A DNA stretch of 64,000 nucleotides from VRUE01 sp963753245 (GTDB lineage Bacteria; Actinomycetota; Thermoleophilia; Solirubrobacterales; 70-9). The notes under the pieces are model-generated. The model ran no database searches, was not told the DNA's origin, and was given only the letters and a program-made list of their open reading frames with translations. Shown here in pieces: positions 18,101-25,526 of this stretch. Numbering within the stretch: position 1 is the first letter of the stretch; each line of letters starts with the position of its first letter. The DNA is taken from positions 62,001 through 126,000 of the forward strand of contig CAVWBK010000011.1 of the NCBI GenBank assembly GCA_963753245.1. The letters run 5' to 3'. The translations under genes and the position numbers were made by a program.

Positions 18101-18262
18101 ATCGTCCTCTTGCCGGCGCTGATGCTGTTGCTCGGCGATCGGGTCTGGTGGCTGCCCAAGTGGATGGACCGGGTTTTGCCCAGATTGAACGTCGAGGGCG
18201 AGGAACACGGGCCGACCGCGGTCGTTGTCGGCGGCGTCGCCGAGGAGCCTGGCAGCGCCTAA
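15122..18262 (+). CDS. MMPL/RND-family lipid or small-molecule exporter with long periplasmic repeat domain
   Basis: 1046-residue membrane transporter with two six-helix halves. The conserved aspartate segments are LALGVDYALLMVSRYREE in the first half and FGLSIDYAVFLLMRMKES in the second. The outer loop of the second half is unusually long (about residues 475-745) and made of glycine/glutamate-rich heptad-like repeats (LNHGAGKVTKGQKEAEEGAE, GNEKIQHGTEKLNKEA). This stretch prefers GAA and AAA codons, unlike the flanks. TTG 15122 is the only reasonable start before the first helix. It follows the acyltransferase, suggesting lipid export. Confidence 0.9.
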   Translation: MGSKGRRHPFSLRRPRAVLGLALVFIIVLGFIGRDVENKLNPTSLDVPGTNSDKATKLLKKYFGDSAPFAILLQGPPAAIEEQGPKLVHALRASPPPGEPKVTTVSPWDKGKVDNLRPAPNEALILADFHVDVNHAVRYTVDELNQILEEKVTPPLRSTQTGFATLSKAIQDESINASERSELIALPILLIVLLLVFRSPVAALIPLSFGAITVITSRGVLALLSSWISIDGFALTVSTMMGLALGVDYALLMVSRYREELAEGSDPYTAAAMTRKTAGRTTVFAGSTLFLAMVVAVPILPGALLVSLAGTMMVVVIISVTVATVVAPALLALLGNNVNRWRIGRAVATDRSAVMTFVDAALRRPKFAAFVIGGIVLILAGPVVGLKTGPPSTQQLPSDNSVRKDFDVVQKAIGPGYEAPFIVIAGTEDGTMTERHRLNVLAKWQRKIAEDPAVQAVIGPERIATKTAPLKNSGNELRASNKPGGELYELNRLGPGLKRASNGVSQIRSGLARAADGAGLLSEGSGTAEEGALRIAAGLGEAIEGGEKAGKGIGELNHGAGKVTKGQKEAEEGAEIIHTNSAAAVTELGGKGATKKVSRLVKELAVAKESDPSLEKTWEAAEILKGQIEAAENHSTEARNASQELEKGEERLLQGNEKIQHGTEKLNKEAPSLPEGLEELQHGQFRLANGISRLQGGSEELESHLAQGFHKSYPLQAKLQTASVKVTRGAHATTKKVNRINTQSPGLFNSPYFVLSAVDGAKPAEREQANEVIALEHGGQGAQITVISKYTFNTPGSKSLDHRLQRDAEGLGKEADVQAGVAGGAAQLTDYDAITRQRIPFVVLAITLVTLLMMIIIVRALLLAVLAVALNLATVGVAFGVIVLLFRVPDGYPFGGHTYVDAVGAVCMFGVVFGLSIDYAVFLLMRMKESYDRDGDHARAISHGLEKTARVITGAAAIMMAVFIAYASAPIATVSQLGVGLTIAVLLDATVVRIVLLPALMLLLGDRVWWLPKWMDRVLPRLNVEGEEHGPTAVVVGGVAEEPGSA

Positions 18263-18287
18263 CCCCGCGCCCGGGTTTGGAGCGGGG
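18263..18287. terminator. Possible weak hairpin between convergent genes
   Basis: CCCCGC (18263-18268) can pair with GCGGGG (18282-18287) over a 13-nt loop, directly after the MMPL stop and before the convergent MBL gene. There is no T-tract, so this is only a weak candidate. Confidence 0.3.
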
Positions 18288-18290
18288 GCG

Positions 18291-19202
18291 CTACTCGTAG
18301 CGGGGATTGAGCTTTGAGTAGAACTCGGCGTCGTGACCCGGGGTGATGATCGCGTCGGGGAATTCACGGCCGAACTGGCGCAGCTCCTGCAGCGAGCGCC
18401 GGTAGTTGTGGGCATCGGCGGGACGCGGGGCCAGCGGCGCGTTGCCCTTTAGCTGGGCCTCGGTGTAGGTGGCATCGCCGCCGATCACGAAGTCGCGCTG
18501 CTTGAGGCGGGCGATCACCGAGAGGTGACCGGCCGAGTGCCCCGGGGTGAAGGCGAGCCGGATTGAGCCATCACCGAAGAGATCAAAACTGCGTCCGAAG
18601 GTCGCATAGGAGTCGATCTCACCACGATCAAAGTCGATCGTGCGGAAGTCGAAGGCATAGTCGTAGTGCATGTGGCGGTAGCCGTTCATCAGCGGCTGAT
18701 GTCCGCCCGTCGCCTCCTGCCACTCGGGCTCGCTGAGGATGAAGGTCGCATTGGGGAACTCTGAGATCGCCGAGGTGTGGTCGATGTGCATGTGGGTCAT
18801 CACGACGATCGGAATCTCGTTGACGTCGAGGCCGCGTTCGCGCAGTTGGGAGGAGACATCGGTGCCGGGCTCGAGGCTGGGATGGCCAAAGCGGGCACCG
18901 AGGCGGCCGAAGTTCTCCGAGGGATCGGTGGCGATCGAGGCGTGCAGGCCGGTGTCGATCAGGATCGCGCCGGCGCTTGGGTGACGAATCAGGAACGCCG
19001 GGCAGGGCACCGTGGCGCCCGGAGCGCCACTGAGTATCGCGCGGGCCAACCTCAGGGTGAGGAAAGGCCCGCCAGGGCTTTCCATCATGTGCCGCGACCA
19101 GGTGACATGGCCGGCGACCATCGGCTCGACGCTCACCGTCGCCTCGGGCGTGCCTCCGGCGAGCGGCTCGTGCAGCGGTTTGGCCTCGACGTGGACCTTC
19201 AT
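18291..19202 (-). CDS. Metallo-beta-lactamase-fold hydrolase, N-acyl homoserine lactonase-like
   Basis: 303-residue metalloenzyme. Metal ligands: THMHIDHTSA (HxHxDH), the histidine of FTPGHSAGHLSV, the aspartate of VIGGDATYTE and the histidine of IITPGHDAEFY. The order and spacing fit the AiiA/AttM branch, so lactone hydrolysis is the most likely chemistry, but no LuxI/LuxR gene is nearby and substrate is unknown. It is divergent from an SDR gene with 50 bp between the starts. Confidence 0.83.
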   Translation of the reverse strand: MKVHVEAKPLHEPLAGGTPEATVSVEPMVAGHVTWSRHMMESPGGPFLTLRLARAILSGAPGATVPCPAFLIRHPSAGAILIDTGLHASIATDPSENFGRLGARFGHPSLEPGTDVSSQLRERGLDVNEIPIVVMTHMHIDHTSAISEFPNATFILSEPEWQEATGGHQPLMNGYRHMHYDYAFDFRTIDFDRGEIDSYATFGRSFDLFGDGSIRLAFTPGHSAGHLSVIARLKQRDFVIGGDATYTEAQLKGNAPLAPRPADAHNYRRSLQELRQFGREFPDAIITPGHDAEFYSKLNPRYE

Positions 19203-19252
19203 CTGTTGCTCACATTACCTGCGCGCGGGGCGTCTATAGGCTTGCTCGCGCG

Positions 19253-20113
19253 ATGGCCGAAAGCTCCCAATCCCGCATCTTCAAGCCCGATCTACTCGCC
19301 GGACAGGTCTGCGTCGTCTCCGGGGCCGGCAGCGGGTTGGGTCGTGAGACGGCGCTTGAGCTGTGTCGATTGGGCGCGACCGTGGTCGGCTGCGGTAGGC
19401 GGGGCGAGCCGTTGGCGCAGACCGGCGAGCTCGCCGCCGGGCTTTCAGGGGAGGGAGCCTTCGAGCACGAGCGACTCGACATCCGTGACGAGGATGCCGT
19501 CGGACCCTTCTTCGACCGCCTGTTGGAGCGCCACGAGCGCCTCGACGTCCTGGTCAATAACGCTGGGGGCCAGTTCCTGAGCCCGGCGGAGACGATCAGT
19601 CCCAAGGGATTTCGCACCGTGATCGAGCTAAATATCGAGGGGACCTGGCTGATGACCCACGCGGCGGCCACCAAGGCCTTCATCCCCCAGGGTGGCGGCA
19701 AGATCCTCAGTGTCACCCTCTCCCCGCACAACGGCATGCCGGGGATGGTTCATTCGGGGGCCGCCCGTGCCGCGGTCGAGAACATGATGCGTACCTTGGC
19801 CGTCGAGTGGGCTCGCTTCGGAATCCGGACCTGCGCGCTCGCCGCGGGCCAGTTCGCTACCGAGACACTTTTGACCAAGTACCCGCAGGTCGTCGTCGAG
19901 AACCTCGAGCGCTCGATCCCGGTTGGGCGCGCCGGCCGCGCCGAGGAGATGGCCTGGCTCGTCGCCTACCTGGCCTCTCCGGCGGGTGACTTTTTCTCGG
20001 GCACGACGATCACCCTCGACGGGGCCCGCGACAACTGGGCCGGGCCCTGGCCCCCGCAGGCGATCGCCGACGAGGCTGGCGACCCGGTGGCCGAGGAGCG
20101 CCGACCCAAGTAA
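19253..20113 (+). CDS. Short-chain dehydrogenase/reductase, trans-2-enoyl-CoA reductase (PECR)-like
   Basis: 286-residue Rossmann enzyme with SGAGSGLGRETALEL (cofactor loop) and VLVNNAGGQFLSP. The usual YxxxK site is replaced by VHSGAARAAVENMMRTLAVE, where Tyr is His and Lys is Arg. The same HSGAARA arrangement is known from peroxisomal trans-2-enoyl-CoA reductases and related enoyl reductases, which makes enoyl-CoA reduction more likely than alcohol oxidation. A tail of about 30 residues follows the fold. It converges on the nitroreductase gene. Confidence 0.82.
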   Translation: MAESSQSRIFKPDLLAGQVCVVSGAGSGLGRETALELCRLGATVVGCGRRGEPLAQTGELAAGLSGEGAFEHERLDIRDEDAVGPFFDRLLERHERLDVLVNNAGGQFLSPAETISPKGFRTVIELNIEGTWLMTHAAATKAFIPQGGGKILSVTLSPHNGMPGMVHSGAARAAVENMMRTLAVEWARFGIRTCALAAGQFATETLLTKYPQVVVENLERSIPVGRAGRAEEMAWLVAYLASPAGDFFSGTTITLDGARDNWAGPWPPQAIADEAGDPVAEERRPK

Positions 20114-20126
20114 AGGAGCGCCTCGG

Positions 20127-20528
20127 CTAACGGGGTTCGAGGACCACGAGCGGTATCTCGCGCCCCTTGCTACGGGCCTGATAGTCGGCGTAGCCCCCGT
20201 ACTTGGAGATCGCCATCCCCCACAACCTCGGGCGCTCATCGGGCCCGGCGACGCGGGCCCGAACCCCAATCCGTTCGCTGCCCACCTGGACCGAGGTCTG
20301 CGGGTTGGCGAGCAGGTTGTGGTACCAGGCCGGGTGTTTGGGATAGCCGCCCTTGGAGGCGATCACGACCAGGTTCTCGCCGTCGCGGAAGTAGAGCAGG
20401 GGAGAGGTTCGCTTGGTTTTGCTCTTCGCGCCGACGTGGTCGAGCAGCAGCATCTTGCCGCCAACTCCGGGGATCGAATGACCGAGGCGCCCAGCCGTCC
20501 TGCGGTAGAGGAAGGTGTGGGCGCCCAT
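20127..20528 (-). CDS. Deazaflavin (F420)-dependent nitroreductase family protein
   Basis: Split-barrel protein of the DDN family: FLYRRTAGRLGHSIPG, LLLDHVGAKSKTKRTSPLLY, VVIASKGGYPKHPAWYHNL, ANPQTSVQVGSE and the C-terminal REIPLVVLEP are typical of these F420H2-dependent reductases. The ATG at 20528 gives 133 residues but cuts into the conserved N-terminal helix. The frame stays open upstream and has no ATG, GTG or TTG before the preceding gene; a CTG at 20615 that overlaps the SDR stop (CTGA) would give 162 residues, closer to the family. So the start is uncertain. Confidence 0.82.
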   Translation of the reverse strand: MGAHTFLYRRTAGRLGHSIPGVGGKMLLLDHVGAKSKTKRTSPLLYFRDGENLVVIASKGGYPKHPAWYHNLLANPQTSVQVGSERIGVRARVAGPDERPRLWGMAISKYGGYADYQARSKGREIPLVVLEPR

Positions 20529-20611
20529 CAGGCGGCGGGTCAGGGGCCAGACGTGGTCCCCGATGTCGAGATAGAGGACCTTCGAGCGGCCCTCGCGGGG
20601 AGCGGCGTCGC

Positions 20612-21442
20612 TCAGGTGTACATCCCTCCGAACATGCCGCCGGTCACGTTCAGGGTCTGGCCGTGGACGTAGTTGGCCAGTGGCGAGGCGAGGAAGAGGA
20701 CCGGGCCCGATGCCTCCTGGGGCGTCGCCGGTCGACCGATCGGGATGATCGCGGAGGCCATCGCCCGCATCTGCTCGGGGATGCCGAGCTCGATCTTCTC
20801 GCCCGAGGGAGCGGTCATCTCGCCGCCCTCCTCCTTGGCCGCGGTGAGCCGCGTGTCGACAAAGCCGAAGGCGACTGCGTTGACGTTGATCTTGAACTGC
20901 CCCCACTCCTTGGCCAGGGTTTTGGTCAGACCGACGACACCCATCTTCGCCGCCGAGTAATTGACCTGGCCGGCGTTTCCCATCGTGCCCGAGGTCGAGG
21001 AGACGTTGATCAGCTTGCGGAAGACCTCCTTGTCTTCGCCGCGCTCGGCCTTGGCCGCCTCGCGCCAGTGCGGGGCGAGGGCTCGCGCGACCCGAAAGGG
21101 AACCACGGTGTGGATGTCGAGCATCGCCTGGAACTGCTCATCGGTCATTCGGTGGGCTACCCCATCCCAGGTGTAGCCGGCGTTGTTGACGCAGATCTCG
21201 ACCGTGTCGAAGGCCTCGACCGCTGCGGCGACGAGCTCATCTGCGGCCCCCGGCTTGGTCAGGTCGCCGGAGAAGACCGCGGTCTCGCCGTCGATCTCCC
21301 CAGCGGTCTGCTCGGCGACATCGGCGTCGAGATCGTTGATCAGAACTCTGGCGCCCTCGCTGGCGAATAGTTCAGCGGTCGCCCGGCCGATCCCTCGCGC
21401 CGAACCCGTGACGATCGCCGCTTTCCCATCGAGAAGTCCCAT
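20612..21442 (-). CDS. FabG-like short-chain dehydrogenase/reductase
   Basis: 276-residue NAD(P)-dependent oxidoreductase. It has TGSARGIGRATAELF, ICVNNAGYTWD, LINVSSTSG, the active-site VNYSAAKMGVVGLTKTLAKE and the C-terminal GQTLNVTGGMFGGMYT. An extra charged stretch (EAAKAERGEDKEVFRK) before the serine strand is seen in some actinobacterial 3-oxoacyl-ACP reductase-like proteins. It is followed directly, with possible overlap, by the DDN-like gene, so the two may act on one substrate. Confidence 0.87.
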   Translation of the reverse strand: MGLLDGKAAIVTGSARGIGRATAELFASEGARVLINDLDADVAEQTAGEIDGETAVFSGDLTKPGAADELVAAAVEAFDTVEICVNNAGYTWDGVAHRMTDEQFQAMLDIHTVVPFRVARALAPHWREAAKAERGEDKEVFRKLINVSSTSGTMGNAGQVNYSAAKMGVVGLTKTLAKEWGQFKINVNAVAFGFVDTRLTAAKEEGGEMTAPSGEKIELGIPEQMRAMASAIIPIGRPATPQEASGPVLFLASPLANYVHGQTLNVTGGMFGGMYT

Positions 21443-21546
21443 CAGTCTGTGCTCTCCTTGTGGTCGTGAAATCGGCCCGGGAGGCTACATGGAACCGCGC
21501 GGCCCTGATTGACCGGCCACCCGGCCTGCGCTAGAAACCGGTTGCA

Positions 21547-21933
21547 ATGAAGAGCGCTGCCGAGCAGTTGCTGCGCGACACCTATCGCGCCTTCAATGCC
21601 CGCGACATCGACACTGTGCTCACTCTCATGCACCCCGATGTCGATTGGCCCAACGCCTGGGAGGGGGGTCGGATCCGCGGCCGCGAGGCGCTCGGCGCCT
21701 ACTGGGCGCGCCAATTTGAGTCGATCACCAGCGTCGTCGAGCCGCACGTGTTCTCCGCGGAGTCCGGTGGCGTCCTCGCCGCCAGCGTCCACCAGATGGT
21801 TCGCGACTCCGACAGCGGTGAGCTCCTCTCAGAGGCCAGAGTCATCCATCGTTACTGGATCGAGGACGGCCTGATCGTGCGCATGGAGGTGCTCGACCAG
21901 TCCTGGGGAGGCGCGCAGAGCAGGAGCTCGTAG
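21547..21933 (+). CDS. NTF2/SnoaL-like domain protein
   Basis: 128-residue cone-fold protein: LLRDTYRAFNARDIDTVLTL, MHPDVDWPNAWEGGRIRGRE and ARVIHRYWIEDGLIVRMEVL are the helix and sheet pattern of NTF2-like proteins. Members may be isomerases, hydrolases or binding domains; no function can be given. The last 82 bp overlap the convergent GNAT gene, an unusually long coding overlap that is supported because both frames keep their family motifs. Confidence 0.75.
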   Translation: MKSAAEQLLRDTYRAFNARDIDTVLTLMHPDVDWPNAWEGGRIRGREALGAYWARQFESITSVVEPHVFSAESGGVLAASVHQMVRDSDSGELLSEARVIHRYWIEDGLIVRMEVLDQSWGGAQSRSS

Positions 21934-22691
21934 TCGTAGATCCTCTCGAAGCCGATCGCGGAATAGATCGGTTCGCCCATCGGTGAGGCCTGCAGTGAGG
22001 CGATCTCGGCTCCGAGCTCAAAGCCGGCGTTGCAGGCCGCCGCGGTCACCGCCCGGCCCAGCCCCCGGCCGCGCGCGCGCTCGAGGCTGCCGACCCAGTA
22101 GATGCCGGCGACGCCGTGGTTTACAAGCGTCATCGCGATGCTGACCGGCTCGCCGTCGAGGTAGGCGAGGAAGGCCAGCGCTTGCTGATCCTCAAGGAAG
22201 ACCTGCGTGCGCCGGTTGGCCTCAAAGAGCTCTGGTGGGAAGCCGAGGCTCGCATAGGCGGAGGCTGCGACCCGCCAATACTCGAGCAGCTGTTGCTCGG
22301 TTTCGACCGCTCGCAGCTCGGCTCCGGCGGGCAGAGGCAGCTCCTGGACTCGTTCGCCGAGGACCATCGCTGGCATCTCATAGGCGCAGTGCAGGCCGGC
22401 GGCCGCGGCGGCCGCGCTCAGGTCACGATCGGCGCCTGCCCCGGCGCGACTCCAGATGCTGAAGCCACGCTTGCGCGGGGCAAAGAACGACCGCGCACGG
22501 GCGATCATCGCGGCGGCGTCGAGCTCGTCATCGATGCGGAAGGCGACGTTGGCGATCACCGGGTGATCGATCCCCCCGGCGGCGAGCAGCCAGCCCTCAC
22601 CTTGTTCGAGTTCGGCTCCGGGGTCGAGCTCGAACAATCGTCGCGAACTCTCGACCAGATTGAGGTGGGCGCGGTCGCTGCGATCAGCCAA
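21852..22691 (-). CDS. GNAT-family N-acetyltransferase
   Basis: 279-residue protein with a C-terminal GNAT domain: the acetyl-CoA loop ERARGRGLGRAVTAAACNAG, followed by ASLQASPMGEPIYSAIGFER. The N-terminal half (FRIDDELDAAAMIARARSFF, HCAYEMPAMVLGER) looks like a degenerate first GNAT unit, as in two-domain acetyltransferases. Substrate unknown. It starts 8 bp inside the end of the VOC gene, so both are one transcript. The last 82 bp overlap the convergent NTF2-like gene. Confidence 0.82.
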   Translation of the reverse strand: MADRSDRAHLNLVESSRRLFELDPGAELEQGEGWLLAAGGIDHPVIANVAFRIDDELDAAAMIARARSFFAPRKRGFSIWSRAGAGADRDLSAAAAAAGLHCAYEMPAMVLGERVQELPLPAGAELRAVETEQQLLEYWRVAASAYASLGFPPELFEANRRTQVFLEDQQALAFLAYLDGEPVSIAMTLVNHGVAGIYWVGSLERARGRGLGRAVTAAACNAGFELGAEIASLQASPMGEPIYSAIGFERIYDYELLLCAPPQDWSSTSMRTIRPSSIQ

Positions 22692-23103
22692 GTCGGACGC
22701 CGCCGTCCTCGGTCACCGCCCAATGGGGGTTGTGGGCGATCTCCCAGGGGTGCCCATCGGGATCGATTAAGAGGCCACTGTAGCCGCCCCAGGGAGTTGC
22801 GCTCGCCTCGCGGGCGATCTGCGCTCCCGCCCGGCGCGCCTCCTCGAGCACCGCGTCGACCTCGCTCGGTGAGGAGAAATTGAGCGCCAGGGTTACGCCG
22901 CCCCAGCCGCCGTCATCGTGCACGCCGCTGTCCTCGGCGAGTCGTGCCCGGTTCCAGAGCGCGAGGATCATCTCAGCGGTCTGGAAGAAAACAAGGTCAT
23001 CGTCGGGGCCAGCGGCGCGGCTCCAACCAAGCGTTTCATAGAAGCCCCGGGCGCGAGGGAGATCGACGACGCCGAGGGTGATCAGGCTGACCCGCTGCTT
23101 CAC
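22684..23103 (-). CDS. VOC (glyoxalase/bleomycin resistance) family protein
   Basis: 139-residue metal-dependent or binding protein. It has two beta-alpha-beta-beta-beta units: VSLITLGVVDLPRARGFYET with LGW, and VTLALNFSSPSEVDAVLEEA ending GGYSGLLIDPDGHPWEIAHN. Glyoxalase-like, dioxygenase-like or drug-binding roles are all possible. First gene of a two-gene unit with the GNAT gene; only 32 bp from the divergent membrane protein. Confidence 0.85.
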   Translation of the reverse strand: MKQRVSLITLGVVDLPRARGFYETLGWSRAAGPDDDLVFFQTAEMILALWNRARLAEDSGVHDDGGWGGVTLALNFSSPSEVDAVLEEARRAGAQIAREASATPWGGYSGLLIDPDGHPWEIAHNPHWAVTEDGGVRLG

Positions 23104-23135
23104 GCCGCCATTGTTCCAGTAAGAATGCCCGGACC

Positions 23136-23828
23136 ATGAGCGACCTGCTCAGCGTTTTCTTGCTCTCGCTCCTGGCGATGTTCAATCCGACTCTGCTGGC
23201 GGCGGTGACGGTGATGCTGCTCTTGCCGAGTCCGAAGAAGCTGATGCTGGGCTACCTGCTGGGCGCCTACCTGAGCAGCATCACGCTCGGCATGCTGATC
23301 GTCTTCTCGCTGAGCGGCTCGAGCGGTTTCGGCACCGCCAAGCACACGCTGAGCCCGATCGAGGACATCGTCATCGGCCTGCTCGCGCTGCTCGTCGCCT
23401 ACGTCCTTGGCAGCCCACGCGCCGAGCCGCTGCGCGAGCGACGCCAGCGGCGCAAGGAAAGGAAGGAAGCGGGGAAGAAGGAATCCCTGCCCGAACGGAT
23501 GCTCGGCCGCGGCTCGGCGCGGATCACCTTCGCGCTCGGGGTCGTGCTCAGCTTCCCGGGCGTCTCCTACCTGACCGGGCTGGACCGGATCGCCAAGCTC
23601 AACTACGCGGTCCTGCCCACCGTCCTCCTGGTCATCGGCTTCTGCCTGATTCAGCAGCTCCTGCTCGAGGCGCCGCTGCTCGGATATTTGTTCGCACCCG
23701 AGCGCACCGCGGCTGCGGTCACCGGATTTCGTGACTGGCTGGCGCGCCACGGTCACCGAGCGGCGACGATCGGTGCGGCGACGATCGGCGCCCTTCTGTT
23801 ATTGCGCGGTCTGATCGAGCTGCTCTGA
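23136..23828 (+). CDS. GAP/Sap-family membrane protein
   Basis: 230-residue polytopic membrane protein with about six hydrophobic segments, starting LLSVFLLSLLAMFNPTLLAA and KLMLGYLLGAYLSSITLGML. The NP in the first helix, the basic cytoplasmic loop (RERRQRRKERKEAGKKE) and FPGVSYLTGLDRIAKLNY fit the GAP family that includes the mycobacterial sulfolipid-addressing protein Sap, thought to move glycolipids or small molecules across the membrane. Role here unknown. Confidence 0.8.
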   Translation: MSDLLSVFLLSLLAMFNPTLLAAVTVMLLLPSPKKLMLGYLLGAYLSSITLGMLIVFSLSGSSGFGTAKHTLSPIEDIVIGLLALLVAYVLGSPRAEPLRERRQRRKERKEAGKKESLPERMLGRGSARITFALGVVLSFPGVSYLTGLDRIAKLNYAVLPTVLLVIGFCLIQQLLLEAPLLGYLFAPERTAAAVTGFRDWLARHGHRAATIGAATIGALLLLRGLIELL

Positions 23829-24002
23829 GCGCCCGGCATCAGACCGGCATCGGAGCCGCGGGTGCTTGCCCCGATGCTCTCTGGGTAGCGATCCAGGGCC
23901 GGGCTGGGTCTGTGCCCTCCCAGCCTCCAGTCGCGCAGCTGTCTCCTCGCTCAGGGCCGAGCGCACTTCCGCGATCATCCCTCGCGTCAACCTGGAGACC
24001 AT
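23799..24002 (-). CDS. Possible small protein after the FAH gene
   Basis: A 67-residue frame whose ATG at 24002 overlaps the FAH stop (TGATG) and whose end overlaps the convergent membrane-protein gene by 30 bp. The start (MVSRLTRGMIAEVRSALSEE) looks protein-like and third positions are GC-rich, but the second half is low-complexity and there is no family match I know. Otherwise 23829-24001 holds nothing I can name. Confidence 0.25.
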   Translation of the reverse strand: MVSRLTRGMIAEVRSALSEETAARLEAGRAQTQPGPGSLPREHRGKHPRLRCRSDAGRSEQLDQTAQ

Positions 24003-24883
24003 CAGCCCTCCCCCTCGGCGAGGAACCCGTCGGGCTCAGCGACCACCGTGTTCGAGAGTTCGCCGATCCCATCGATCTCGATCCGCACCGTGTCGCCGAC
24101 CTTGAGCAGCCCCGCGGGAAAGGGCTGGTAGGCGGAGCCCACCCCGGCGGGGGTGCCGGTGGCGATCACATCACCGGGCTCCAGCGTGAAGGCTTCAGAG
24201 AGGTGGGAGACCTGTTCGAAGCAGTTGAACACCATCTCGGCCGTGCGGCCGTCCTGGCGCTTCTCGTCATTGACAAAGGTGCGGATCGAAAGATCCTGGG
24301 GGTCGCCGAGCTCATCCGGTGTGACCAGCCAGGGACCGAGCGGGCCGTGGGTGTCAAAGGACTTGCCGACCGTCATCGTCATCGCCCGCATCTGCCAGTC
24401 GCGGACCGAGACATCGTTGGCGATGGTGTACCCGGCGATCACCTGCTCAGCGCCGGCAACCGGCACGTGGCGGCAGCGGCGGCCGATCACGATCGCCAAC
24501 TCGCCCTCGTAGTCGAGCTTGTCAGAGACCTTCGGCAGGTGGATCGGGGTGCCGGGACCGACGACGCAGGTCGGCTGCTTGTTGAAGAACATCGGCACCT
24601 TGGGCGCCTCCATCCCGCTCTCGGCGATGTGGTCAGCGTAGTTGAGCGCGATCGCCAGGTACTTACGCGGCCGCGCCGGGCTGAGCAGGCTGATCTGATC
24701 GAGCGCCAGGCGCTCAGCGGACCCGGCGCCGAGCCGTGTCAAGCCCTGGACACCGCCCGCGACCCCGAGGGCCGCGGCGGGGTCGTTGGGCAAACCGATG
24801 GCGCTCAGATCGAGCACCCCTTCCTGCTCCAGCAGACCCAACCTTGGGTCCGAACCGCGAACCGAGAATCGGGCGAGCCGCAT
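24002..24883 (-). CDS. Fumarylacetoacetate hydrolase (FAH) family protein
   Basis: 293-residue metal-dependent enzyme of the FAH fold, which includes C-C hydrolases, decarboxylases and acylpyruvases. Visible: KYLAIALNYADHIAESG, MFFNKQPTCVVGPG, the metal-binding DYEGELAIVIGRRC, GYTIANDVSVRDWQ and IATGTPAGVGSA. Length and motifs fit the short prokaryotic class acting on 2-keto acids or acylpyruvates. It follows the SixA-like gene by 9 bp on the same strand. Confidence 0.87.
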   Translation of the reverse strand: MRLARFSVRGSDPRLGLLEQEGVLDLSAIGLPNDPAAALGVAGGVQGLTRLGAGSAERLALDQISLLSPARPRKYLAIALNYADHIAESGMEAPKVPMFFNKQPTCVVGPGTPIHLPKVSDKLDYEGELAIVIGRRCRHVPVAGAEQVIAGYTIANDVSVRDWQMRAMTMTVGKSFDTHGPLGPWLVTPDELGDPQDLSIRTFVNDEKRQDGRTAEMVFNCFEQVSHLSEAFTLEPGDVIATGTPAGVGSAYQPFPAGLLKVGDTVRIEIDGIGELSNTVVAEPDGFLAEGEG

Positions 24884-24892
24884 GGCGTATTT

Positions 24893-25336
24893 CTATCGCT
24901 GCTGGCTGGCGATCGCAGCCAGGTCCCGCGGACGCAGAAGGGCGAGAAGCGTGTTGGCCTCGATGATCGCCAAGCCGCCCTTTTTCAACTTGACCTGGGC
25001 GCCGGTCAGACTCGCCACAGCGGCGGAGAAGTCGGGCTCGTGGCCGACAAGCAGCACGTCGCCGCGGCCGCTGGCCAGTGCCGGCCCGTCAACCGGGCCG
25101 CCGCCCAGCGCGGCGCAGATCTCGACCTCCATGGCGAGCGCCGCGCAGGCGAGCTCCGCGGTCTGTAGCGCCCGCAGCTTAGGACTGGCAAGACAGGCAT
25201 CGAGCTCAGTTCCCAGGGCGAGGAGGGCGAGGCCGGCGGCTCTGGCCTGGTCCCTGCCCTTTGCGGTCAGCTCGCGCCCGGCGTCCGGGCCGCCTCCGTG
25301 CTCAGCATCGCCGTGTCGAAGCAGGTAGAGAGCGAT
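24893..25336 (-). CDS. SixA-like histidine phosphatase with no ATG/GTG/TTG start
   Basis: Phosphohistidine phosphatase-like protein of the RHG superfamily: LYLLRHGDAEHGG at the N terminus, ELTAKGRDQARAAG, CLASPKLRALQTAE and the second histidine in LLVGHEPDFSAAV. The frame is closed by a TAG only three codons before an ATC at 25336, and no ATG, GTG or TTG exists between that stop and the RHG motif. ATC at 25336 gives the normal N terminus (M-A-L-Y-L-L-R-H-G), with AGGA seven bases upstream as ribosome site. An internal ATG at 25132 would delete the active site. A sequencing error is the main alternative. Confidence 0.8.
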   Translation of the reverse strand: MALYLLRHGDAEHGGGPDAGRELTAKGRDQARAAGLALLALGTELDACLASPKLRALQTAELACAALAMEVEICAALGGGPVDGPALASGRGDVLLVGHEPDFSAAVASLTGAQVKLKKGGLAIIEANTLLALLRPRDLAAIASQQR

Positions 25337-25526
25337 TCCGCGATCCTAAGGGAGGCGAACCCTGCCATCGTGAAATGGGTTCCTCTCGTGTAGATGCTCA
25401 CCGCCGCAACCCTGCTCGCGCCGGCGATTGCGCCGTCGGCCTCGAATGCCTGGGACTTCAGGCGGCCGTCAAGCTCAAACTTGGGCAGGCGCCCTCTTGC
25501 CCTAAGTGAACTGCGGGGCGTAATGC

